From NCBI GenBank assembly GCA_018668475.1, contig JABJCZ010000172.1, forward strand, positions 1 through 5,456: a stretch of DNA of 5,456 nucleotides, given 5' to 3'. This DNA comes from Alphaproteobacteria bacterium (GTDB lineage Bacteria; Pseudomonadota; Alphaproteobacteria; UBA828). The translations under genes and the position numbers were made by a program. Positions 1 through 5,456 of this stretch are shown in pieces (the stretch's first letter is position 1; each line of letters begins with the position of its first letter). Under the pieces are notes generated by a model, which did no database searches, had not been told where the DNA came from, and was given only the letters and a program-made list of their open reading frames with translations.

Positions 1-802
1 CCTCGAGCATGTACAGCGTGCCGGGCTCGCCATCGGTATCGTCATAGCGGAGGTCTGCTCGGCTGATCCCGCGGCAGCCAAGCGCGCGGTGGCTATCGAG
101 CGCCATTTCAAGCGCTTCGGCATAGGCATTTGCGTGGATTGGCGCGGGCATGAAGTGGTCAGCTTTGCCCTCGGTGTATTTGGTTTCGTAATCGTAGAAG
201 CGGCCCTTGGGGCGAATTTCGATGGCGCCCAGCACCCGCTCACCCATTACGGCAACTTGCACTTCGCGGCCCGCGATATAGCGCTCGACCAGTACATCAT
301 CGCCGAACGCCCAGTCGTCTGCGCCGAGCGGGGCCAGGTCGGTATCATTGAAAACGATCAGCACGCCAACGCTGGACCCTTCATTGAGCGGCTTGACGAC
401 AATCGGCAACTCACCTGCGCCGCCGGCCAGCACGTCGGACCGCGACATCACCCGCCCCTCCGGGCAGCGAATGCCGGCGGCTGAAAACATCTGGCGCGCG
501 ACCGGCTTGTCCATGGCGACGGCTGAAGCGAGCACCCCAGAATGGGTGTAGGGGATGCCCAGAACTTCAAGCAGGCCCTGAACGCAGCCGTCTTCCCCCC
601 AACGCCCGTGCAGGGCATTGAAGGCAACATCGGGCTGCATTTTGTCGAGTACTGCCGAGACATCTCGGCCGACATCTACCGTGCTGACCTGGTAGCCCGC
701 ATCATCCAGCGCGGTCGCAACAGCCGCGCCCGAAACCAGCGAGACCTCGCGCTCTGCCGACCAGCCGCCCATGAGAACGGCGACATGTGTCCCGTTAGTC
801 AT
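1..802 (-). CDS. ddl: D-alanine--D-alanine ligase, 3' end cut off by the window
   Basis: Cytoplasmic ATP-grasp enzyme that joins two D-alanines, using ATP, into the D-Ala-D-Ala dipeptide that MurF adds to the peptidoglycan stem peptide. The visible 267 residues show, in order: [11 protein letters not shown] (12-22) with the catalytic Glu at E17; HGRWGEDG (65-72); the MDKP segment (97-100); VVKP with the ATP-binding Lys K137; NEGSSVG (140-146) with the catalytic Ser at S143; and FYDYETKY (202-209) with the omega-loop Tyr Y209. Near the edge, D250 (ISRAD) and E267 (YMLE) match two of the metal-binding acids. Residue numbers were counted by hand and aligned from memory to E. coli DdlB. The frame runs off the left edge just before the expected NTxPGMT motif, so about 40 residues of a roughly 305-residue family are missing. 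The Tyr in the omega loop fits a D-Ala-D-Ala ligase rather than a D-Ala-D-Lac (VanA-like) enzyme. The start is the ATG inside the end of murB; the next Met (M11) would cut into the first conserved strand. Confidence 0.96.
   Translation of the reverse strand, partial: MTNGTHVAVLMGGWSAEREVSLVSGAAVATALDDAGYQVSTVDVGRDVSAVLDKMQPDVAFNALHGRWGEDGCVQGLLEVLGIPYTHSGVLASAVAMDKPVARQMFSAAGIRCPEGRVMSRSDVLAGGAGELPIVVKPLNEGSSVGVLIVFNDTDLAPLGADDWAFGDDVLVERYIAGREVQVAVMGERVLGAIEIRPKGRFYDYETKYTEGKADHFMPAPIHANAYAEALEMALDSHRALGCRGISRADLRYDDTDGEPGTLYMLE
795..802 (-). promoter_or_regulatory. 8-nt overlap of murB end and ddl start
   Basis: On the minus strand ATGACTAA holds both the ddl start codon and, in another frame, the murB stop. 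Only a weak purine stretch (GAAAG, 811-815) stands about eight bases before the ATG. This again favours translation of ddl by ribosomes arriving from murB. The overlap is visible; the coupling is inferred. Confidence 0.5.
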
Positions 803-1766
803 GATTGCGACTTTCGTTCGTTGTGACTTCGGCAGCCGGTGCAGCGTGGTGGCCGATGCGGCGTATTTCCCAGTTGAGTGTCACGCCGGATTCTTCCTTC
901 ACCCGACGACGGACTTCCTCGCCAAGCGCTTCCAAGTCTGCCGCTGTGGCGTCGCCCGCATTGATAAGAAAGTTGCAGTGTTTTTCTGACACCTGGGCGC
1001 CGCCGCGTTTGAGGCCACGGCAGCCGGCGGCATCGATCAGTTTCCACGCTTTGGCGCCGGGCGGGTTTTTGAAAGTGCTGCCGCCGGTGCGGGCGCGTAT
1101 GGGTTGGCTCTCGGCGCGGGCATCGGCGATTTCCGCCATAGCGGCGGCAATGTCGTCAGCGGCACCTTCAGTGGCGCGCAGCTCGGCGGCGACGAAAACC
1201 CAGTCGTCCGGAAAACTGGAATGGCGATAGGAAAATCCGAGATCGACAGGCGACAGAATGTGCCGGGTCCCGGCGCTGTCCAGCGCTGTTGCCGTCACGA
1301 CGACATCGATCATCTCACGGCCGAATGCGCCGGCATTCATGCGCAACGCGCCGCCAATAGTGCCGGGCACGCCAGACAAAAACTCAAGGCCGGTCAAGCC
1401 AGCGGCGGCGGCGGCCTGCGCGACGGAGGCATCAAGCGCTGCAGCCCCCACGGTGACGCGTGCCTCCGCGCCTTCGCGCGCAATGGAGATATCCGTAAAG
1501 CCGCGGCGCAGACGAATTGTTACGCCGGAGATGCCGCCATCGCGGATCAGCAAATTCGAGCCGACACCCAAAACGGTAACTGCCACGCCCTCCGGGCGAA
1601 GCCGCAGAAAATCAGCGAGATCATCAACGTCCGCCGGTCGGAAGAGAAGCTCAGCCGCACCGCCGACGCGAAACCATGTGCCTGTGGCGAGGTCGGCCTG
1701 TTCGGTCAATCGCCCACGCAACGGCGGCATACGGCTCAGCAGGGTATGGCGGGTCGCGGCCATCAT
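795..1766 (-). CDS. murB: UDP-N-acetylenolpyruvoylglucosamine reductase
   Basis: Cytoplasmic FAD enzyme that uses NADPH to reduce UDP-GlcNAc-enolpyruvate to UDP-MurNAc, the second committed step of peptidoglycan precursor synthesis. The 323-residue protein has the FAD-binding (PCMH-type) region with WFRVGG (31-36), [12 protein letters not shown] (67-78) and [19 protein letters not shown] (131-149). The substrate-binding C-terminal domain follows. Likely active-site residues are R181 in SYRHS, S230 in [10 protein letters not shown] (the Ser that protonates the enol intermediate in characterised MurB) and E300 in WEIRRIG. The length, and the absence of any clear counterpart of the extra E. coli Tyr loop, suggest the shorter type II form; this is a judgement by eye. 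About 18 poorly conserved residues follow the usual RIG end, and their codons run into the start of ddl. Two ATGs stand in tandem at the start; the first overlaps the murC stop as ATGA and is the natural choice, though the second would change the protein by only one residue. Confidence 0.97.
   Translation of the reverse strand: MMAATRHTLLSRMPPLRGRLTEQADLATGTWFRVGGAAELLFRPADVDDLADFLRLRPEGVAVTVLGVGSNLLIRDGGISGVTIRLRRGFTDISIAREGAEARVTVGAAALDASVAQAAAAAGLTGLEFLSGVPGTIGGALRMNAGAFGREMIDVVVTATALDSAGTRHILSPVDLGFSYRHSSFPDDWVFVAAELRATEGAADDIAAAMAEIADARAESQPIRARTGGSTFKNPPGAKAWKLIDAAGCRGLKRGGAQVSEKHCNFLINAGDATAADLEALGEEVRRRVKEESGVTLNWEIRRIGHHAAPAAEVTTNESRNHD
1763..1766 (-). promoter_or_regulatory. ATGA stop/start junction of murC and murB
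   Basis: The TGA of murC lies inside the ATG of murB (ATGA). A weak GGA core (GGAAA) lies about six bases before the start, in the last murC codons. A second ATG follows immediately. The arrangement is typical of translational coupling, which is inferred rather than shown. Confidence 0.5.
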
Positions 1767-3217
1767 TGACCGTTTCCGTTGGTGCTGGCGCCGGGTCCGG
1801 TGGCTTTCTCTTCGCGCAAGCGTGTTAGCGCGGCGGGCAGGTCATTGGCCCATTGGGTAATGTTGCCAGCCCCAAGGCAGACGATGATATCTCCTGCATT
1901 GACTAGCGGGTCGACGAGTGCGGCCAACTGATCCGGGTCATCCAACGCAAGCACGTCGCGGTGGCCACGGCCCCTTAAGCCCTCAATCATCGTGTTGTGG
2001 TCAAAACCCGGAATCGGGTCTTCACCGGCGGCATGGACGTTGGCGACAATCACAGTGTCGGCATCATTGAAACAGGCGCAGAAATCCTCGAACAAGTCCC
2101 GCAGCCGGCTGTATCTATGGGGTTGGACGACCGCCACAATACGCCCGTCATAGGCACTGCGAGCCGAGCTTAATACCGCCGAGATCTCGACCGGGTGGTG
2201 ACCGTAATCGTCGATCACCGTGACGCCGTCGACCACGCCGGTGCGGGTGAAACGCCGTTTCACCCCGGCGAAATCTGCCAGCCCCTTGCGGATGACATTG
2301 TGATCCAGGCCCATCTCATAGCCGATGGCGATAGCTGCTAGCGAGTTGAGCACATTGTGTGTGCCGAGCATGGGAAGGCGCAGTTTTTCGAGGGTCAATC
2401 CGGCCCCGCGTACGCGGTCAGCGATGGTGACGTCAAAGACCGAGCCCATCGCATCGGTGGTGATGTTGGTCGCCTTGACATCGGCCTGCGGGCTCAGCCC
2501 GTAGGTGATGATGCGACGGTCCCACACCCGGCCTATGAGCGCCTGAACTTCCGGGTGATCGAGGCAAAGCACGGCGAACCCGTAAAACGGAATGTTCTCG
2601 ATAAACGTCCGGTAGGCGGCGCGTACGGTGTCGAAGTCGCCGTAAAATTCCATATGCTCGGGGTCGATATTGGTGACCACCGCGACTGTTGCGGGCAGCT
2701 TTACAAAGCTTCCGTCAGACTCGTCAGCCTCGACCACCATCCAGTCGCCGGCGCCCAACCGGGCGTTGGTCCCATAAGCGTTGATGATCCCGCCGTTGAT
2801 AACAGTCGGGTCAAGCGCGCCAGCGTCCAGCATTGCGGCAATCATTGATGTCGTGGTCGTTTTGCCATGGGTACCGGCAACCGCGACGGCCCATTTTAGC
2901 CGCATTAATTCCGCCAGCATTTCGGCGCGGCGCACCACTGGAATAAAGCGGGCGCGCGCGGCGGCAACTTCGGGGTTGTCGTCGCCGACCGCCGATGACA
3001 CGACCACGACCTCAGCAGTTTCAATGTTGCTTTCGGCGTGGCCGATAGCAACGCGAATGCCCATGGCCTCCAAGCGTTTCACATTTGCGCTGGCCGAAAT
3101 GTCGGAGCCCTGAACCTCGTAGCCAAGGTTGTGCATCACCTCGGCAATGCCGCTCATGCCAATGCCGCCGATGCCCACAAAATGCAGACGGCCAATGGTG
3201 AGGGGAAGCGTTTTCAT
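1763..3217 (-). CDS. murC: UDP-N-acetylmuramate--L-alanine ligase
   Basis: Cytoplasmic Mur ligase that uses ATP to attach L-alanine to UDP-MurNAc, the first residue of the stem peptide. The 484-residue protein shows the three-domain plan of the family. The N-terminal UDP-substrate domain carries [11 protein letters not shown] (15-25). The central ATPase domain carries the P-loop GTHGKTTT (115-122, with Lys K119), EADESDGSF (163-171) and [11 protein letters not shown] (183-193). GTHNVLN (285-291) leads into the C-terminal domain, which carries DDYGHHP (336-342) and QPHRYSR (365-371). [11 protein letters not shown] (447-457) is close to the MurC-specific end signature, which separates it from MurD, MurE, MurF and Mpl. 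The last dozen or so residues, rich in Gly, Asn and Thr, look like an unstructured tail. The start ATG shares one base with the murG stop and has no clear Shine-Dalgarno sequence, so reinitiation after murG is likely. No other Met occurs before the nucleotide loop. Confidence 0.98.
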   Translation of the reverse strand: MKTLPLTIGRLHFVGIGGIGMSGIAEVMHNLGYEVQGSDISASANVKRLEAMGIRVAIGHAESNIETAEVVVVSSAVGDDNPEVAAARARFIPVVRRAEMLAELMRLKWAVAVAGTHGKTTTTSMIAAMLDAGALDPTVINGGIINAYGTNARLGAGDWMVVEADESDGSFVKLPATVAVVTNIDPEHMEFYGDFDTVRAAYRTFIENIPFYGFAVLCLDHPEVQALIGRVWDRRIITYGLSPQADVKATNITTDAMGSVFDVTIADRVRGAGLTLEKLRLPMLGTHNVLNSLAAIAIGYEMGLDHNVIRKGLADFAGVKRRFTRTGVVDGVTVIDDYGHHPVEISAVLSSARSAYDGRIVAVVQPHRYSRLRDLFEDFCACFNDADTVIVANVHAAGEDPIPGFDHNTMIEGLRGRGHRDVLALDDPDQLAALVDPLVNAGDIIVCLGAGNITQWANDLPAALTRLREEKATGPGASTNGNGQ

Positions 3218-3219
3218 TA
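3215..3219 (-). promoter_or_regulatory. TAATG stop/start junction of murG and murC
   Basis: The TAA stop of murG and the ATG of murC share one base. The sequence before it (GGCGCGGGCGGCC) is very GC-rich and holds no convincing Shine-Dalgarno core. Efficient murC translation therefore probably depends on ribosomes ending murG and restarting at once. The overlap is seen directly; the coupling is inferred. Confidence 0.55.
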
Positions 3220-4374
3220 GGCCGCCCGCGCCGGGGTTACGGATGCGTTGAGGCTGTCGGAAATAACGGCCTCGGCGAGGTTCGCCAGGGCCTCGGCAGC
3301 ATCGGGGCGGCTGAACCGCCGGGCGCCGTCGGCAAGCGCAATCAGGCGCGTATCGTCTCGCAGCAGTTCGCTCAAGGTGGTTGCCAAGGTCTCGGGGGCT
3401 ACGGCGGTTTCGGCGATTACTTCCGCGCCGCCAGCGGCGGAAATCTGCCGGGCATTTTCACTTTGATGGTCATCGGTGGCATGAGGGTACGGCACCAGCA
3501 AGGCCGGCCGCCCGGCGACTGCGAGTTCCGCCACGGTTGACGCGCCAGCGCGAGCGATCACCAGATGCGCCGCGCCAAGTCGGGTCGGCATATCATTGAA
3601 GAACGCCGCAACTTCACCGGCAATGCCGCTGTGGGCTAGAATGTCACGCGCATTGGTCACGTCTTCCTCGCGGCACTGAAGGTTGACGAGCAACCGTCGC
3701 CGCAGCGCGTCGGGCAACAAGGCCAACGCCGCCGGTACGGTGCGCCCGAGCGTTCTCGCGCCTTGGCTGCCACCTGTAACCAATAGCCGCACCTCGCCAG
3801 TCGGGCCGGGTGGCTGGTAGGTTGCGGCAGCTGTGTCTGCGATATCACTTCGTACCGGATTGCCCGTGCACACAGCGCGCCCCGCGGCGGCCCCCAGGCC
3901 CCGCGTTTCGGGAAAACTTGTTGCGATGGCAGCGGTCCCCGGCGCAAGCAGGCGGTTGGCCCGGCCAATCACGGCGTTCTGCTCATGCACGATGGCGCGC
4001 ACGCGAGCGAGGCGGGCGGCCAGCAGGGTCGGTACGGAGGGATAGCCGCCAAATCCGACGACCAACGACGGCGCGCGGTGGCGCAGTAAGCGGAATGCCC
4101 GCATCACACCCAGCCCGATGCGGACCAGTGCGAAAGCTTTTTTGAATGGATTGCGGCCAGCGGGTGAGGCCGCTGACACCACATGGGTATCAAGCTCGCC
4201 AAGCGTGCCGCCGTAGGCTCTGGTGCGGCTGTCAGTCACCAGCGTCAGGCGATGGCCACGACGGATCAATTCGCCTGCCAGGGCCTGGGCGGGAAATACA
4301 TGACCACCGGTCCCGCCGGCGGCGAGAACGATCGACCCGCCTTTGGCGCGGTTCATCTTGCGCCGGGCGGTCAT
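3217..4374 (-). CDS. murG: UDP-GlcNAc:lipid I (undecaprenyl-PP-MurNAc-pentapeptide) N-acetylglucosaminyltransferase
   Basis: Peripheral membrane GT-B glycosyltransferase (GT28 family) that moves GlcNAc from UDP-GlcNAc to lipid I, making lipid II on the inner face of the cytoplasmic membrane. The 385-residue protein has the N-domain glycine loop [12 protein letters not shown] (18-29) with H25, a second glycine loop GFGGYPSVP (107-115), [12 protein letters not shown] (130-141) and TGNPVR (170-175). The C-domain has GGSQGA (201-206), [11 protein letters not shown] (274-284) with the conserved acid E283, and the sugar-nucleotide region [14 protein letters not shown] (295-308) containing Q304. Basic residues at the extreme N-terminus ([10 protein letters not shown]) precede the first strand. 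M7 is an alternative start, but a good AGGAG eight bases before the first ATG favours the longer form. The product acts directly before FtsW, which lies immediately upstream in the same transcript. Confidence 0.97.
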   Translation of the reverse strand: MTARRKMNRAKGGSIVLAAGGTGGHVFPAQALAGELIRRGHRLTLVTDSRTRAYGGTLGELDTHVVSAASPAGRNPFKKAFALVRIGLGVMRAFRLLRHRAPSLVVGFGGYPSVPTLLAARLARVRAIVHEQNAVIGRANRLLAPGTAAIATSFPETRGLGAAAGRAVCTGNPVRSDIADTAAATYQPPGPTGEVRLLVTGGSQGARTLGRTVPAALALLPDALRRRLLVNLQCREEDVTNARDILAHSGIAGEVAAFFNDMPTRLGAAHLVIARAGASTVAELAVAGRPALLVPYPHATDDHQSENARQISAAGGAEVIAETAVAPETLATTLSELLRDDTRLIALADGARRFSRPDAAEALANLAEAVISDSLNASVTPARAA

Positions 4375-5456
4375 CGTCCGGGCTCCTGTTTGAGGTAGTC
4401 GATCCGGGTCAGCGCCAGCACCATGCCCATGCCAATTGCTGTGGCGACCAGTGAGGAGCCGCCGTAGCTGACAAGCGGCAGTGTCATGCCTTTGGCCGGC
4501 AACAGGCGAACCGCGACACCCATATTGATGAGCGCCTGCAGGCCGAACTGGGTTAGCAACCCGGCAACCGCCAGCAGGATAAAAAGGTTGGCGTCTTTCA
4601 ACACGCGGGAGAACCCGCGCAGTACGATGAACGCAAAGAGCCCAACGACGAGCAGGCAGGCGAGAATGCCAAATTCTTCGCCGGCGACGGCAAAAATGAA
4701 ATCGGTATGGCTATCCGGCAGCAGGCTTTTGACCCGGCCTTCGCCCGGCCCGAGGCCAAACAGGCCGCCGGACTCGAACGCGCGGAGCGATGTATCAACT
4801 TGATAGGTGTCGCCGGTGGCGGGATTGATGAAGCGGTCGATCCGGCTCGCCACGTGAGGCAGGGCCGCGTAGGCCGCCGTCACCAGCCCAAGGCCGAGAA
4901 CCAGTGCTACCGCGACTAGAGCCATCGAGAGCCCGGCGAGGAAAAACTGCACGAACCAAACGGCAGTCACCGTCATGGTCATCCCGAAATCAGGCTGCAG
5001 AATCAGGAGGCCGACGACCAGCGCAAACAATCCGCAGGCGATGAGTCGGCCGGGGAACGTCGGCTCAACACGTGCATGTGAGAACATCCAGGCCGCGACA
5101 ACCGCAGAGCAAGGCTTCAGAAATTCTGACGGCTGTAGTGTGAAACCGCTCAGGTTGATCCAGCGACTGGCGCCCTTAACCTCAACGCCGACGAGCAGGG
5201 TTGCGACCATGAGGACAACAGCCAAACCAAAACCGATTACGGCAAGGCGCCGCACGCCGGTAGGTGTCAGCAGCGATACGGCGATCATCACCAGCAGGGC
5301 TGGCGCCAGGAATACAAACTGGTTGCGCACAAAATGAAAGGGGTCGAGCCCGATGCGGTTTGCGGCACCCGGTGAGGCCGCCATGATCAGCACCGCACCA
5401 GTTGCTGTTAGCAGGATCAGCGCCAGTAATGTCCAGCGGTCGACGGTCCACCACCA
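4371..5456 (-). CDS. ftsW: Septal peptidoglycan glycosyltransferase FtsW (SEDS family), 5' end cut off by the window
   Basis: Multi-pass inner membrane protein of the divisome that polymerises lipid II into glycan strands together with a class b PBP (FtsI). An older proposal made it a lipid II flippase. The frame stays open to the right edge: 21 codons beginning WWWTVDRW precede the GTG at 5393, so that GTG is internal, and perhaps 10-25 residues are missing. Of 361 visible residues, about ten hydrophobic segments can be counted. Signature stretches, numbered from the first visible residue, are GASRWINLSGFTLQPSEF (95-112), the extracellular loop LPDSHTDFIFAVAGEE (246-261) and NMGVAVRLLPAKGMTLPLVSYGGSSL (from 311). 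D252 in HTDF (codon at 4701-4703) matches the catalytic Asp of SEDS enzymes (E. coli FtsW D297, RodA D262). FtsW rather than RodA is supported by the KGMTLPLVSYGGSS form and by lying next to murG. The stop overlaps the murG start as ATGA. Confidence 0.96.
   Translation of the reverse strand, partial: WWWTVDRWTLLALILLTATGAVLIMAASPGAANRIGLDPFHFVRNQFVFLAPALLVMIAVSLLTPTGVRRLAVIGFGLAVVLMVATLLVGVEVKGASRWINLSGFTLQPSEFLKPCSAVVAAWMFSHARVEPTFPGRLIACGLFALVVGLLILQPDFGMTMTVTAVWFVQFFLAGLSMALVAVALVLGLGLVTAAYAALPHVASRIDRFINPATGDTYQVDTSLRAFESGGLFGLGPGEGRVKSLLPDSHTDFIFAVAGEEFGILACLLVVGLFAFIVLRGFSRVLKDANLFILLAVAGLLTQFGLQALINMGVAVRLLPAKGMTLPLVSYGGSSLVATAIGMGMVLALTRIDYLKQEPGR
4383..4387 (-). promoter_or_regulatory. 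Shine-Dalgarno site of murG, inside the end of ftsW
   Basis: On the minus strand AGGAG stands eight bases before the murG ATG and lies in the last codons of ftsW (the Lys-Gln-Glu-Pro region). It is the clearest ribosome binding site in the window. It decides for the first ATG of murG over the internal Met six codons later. With the ATGA stop/start overlap, it suggests that murG is read both by new initiation and by coupling to ftsW. Confidence 0.75.

Noticed and set aside
1..802. Ddl as a D-Ala-D-Lac (vancomycin-resistance type) ligase
   Set aside because: The omega-loop segment reads ETKY with the Tyr of D-Ala-D-Ala ligases, and the gene lies in the housekeeping dcw cluster next to murB.
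89..826. Plus-strand open frames over the left end
   Set aside because: The minus strand here encodes a clear Ddl with its catalytic motifs in one unbroken frame to the window edge, so the plus-strand frames are shadows.
1104..1860. Long plus-strand open frames (221 and 200 codons) opposite murB and the end of murC
   Set aside because: They lie wholly antisense to well-supported genes, overlap each other in different frames and have Arg/Ala/Pro/Ser-rich compositions typical of the opposite strand of GC-rich coding DNA. I recognise no domain or motif in them.
2357..2848. 163-codon plus-strand open frame opposite murC
   Set aside because: It sits antisense to the conserved ATPase and C-terminal domains of MurC, whose motifs fix the real frame. 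It has no recognisable motif and is best taken as a shadow frame.
4371..5456. The SEDS protein as RodA instead of FtsW
   Set aside because: The KGMTLPLVSYGGSS segment, the Trp-rich N-terminus and the position directly before murG all fit FtsW. RodA is usually encoded with mreC/mrdA-type genes.
1..5456. A hidden undescribed system, mobile element, CRISPR array or RNA gene
   Set aside because: Five overlapping, intact housekeeping genes fill the whole window. I saw no direct or inverted repeat pattern, no tRNA-like fold and no unexplained stretch.

Overview
The window is one uninterrupted stretch of the division and cell wall (dcw) gene cluster, all on the minus strand. In transcription order, from the right edge to the left edge, it reads ftsW (5' end cut by the window), murG, murC, murB and ddl (3' end cut by the window). 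The DNA is GC-rich by eye. The gene order and protein features point to an alphaproteobacterium: the Trp-rich WWWTVDRW start of FtsW, a short MurB with the [10 protein letters not shown] motif, and a Ddl with GGWSAERE and HGRWGEDG. I cannot name a genus.

Layout on the plus-strand scale: ddl 1-802 (partial), murB 795-1766, murC 1763-3217, murG 3217-4374, ftsW 4371-5456 (partial). All four gene junctions overlap: 4 nt ftsW/murG, 1 nt murG/murC, 4 nt murC/murB and 8 nt murB/ddl. There is no intergenic DNA at all, and so no room for a separate promoter, terminator, small RNA gene or inserted element between genes. Transcription presumably enters from upstream of the right edge, and translation of successive genes is probably coupled.

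The genes form one pathway. MurB and MurC build UDP-MurNAc and add its first amino acid (L-Ala). Ddl makes the D-Ala-D-Ala dipeptide that ends the stem peptide. MurG adds GlcNAc to lipid I to give lipid II on the inner membrane face. FtsW polymerises lipid II into septal glycan strands with its partner class b PBP. The catalytic or signature residues visible in each protein are intact, and I see no frameshift, pseudogene, mobile element, repeat array or RNA gene.

I looked for an undescribed system and did not find one. This is an ordinary conserved housekeeping region. The long plus-strand open frames opposite these genes are best explained as antisense shadows of GC-rich coding sequence. The findings are small points about gene junctions and start-site annotation.
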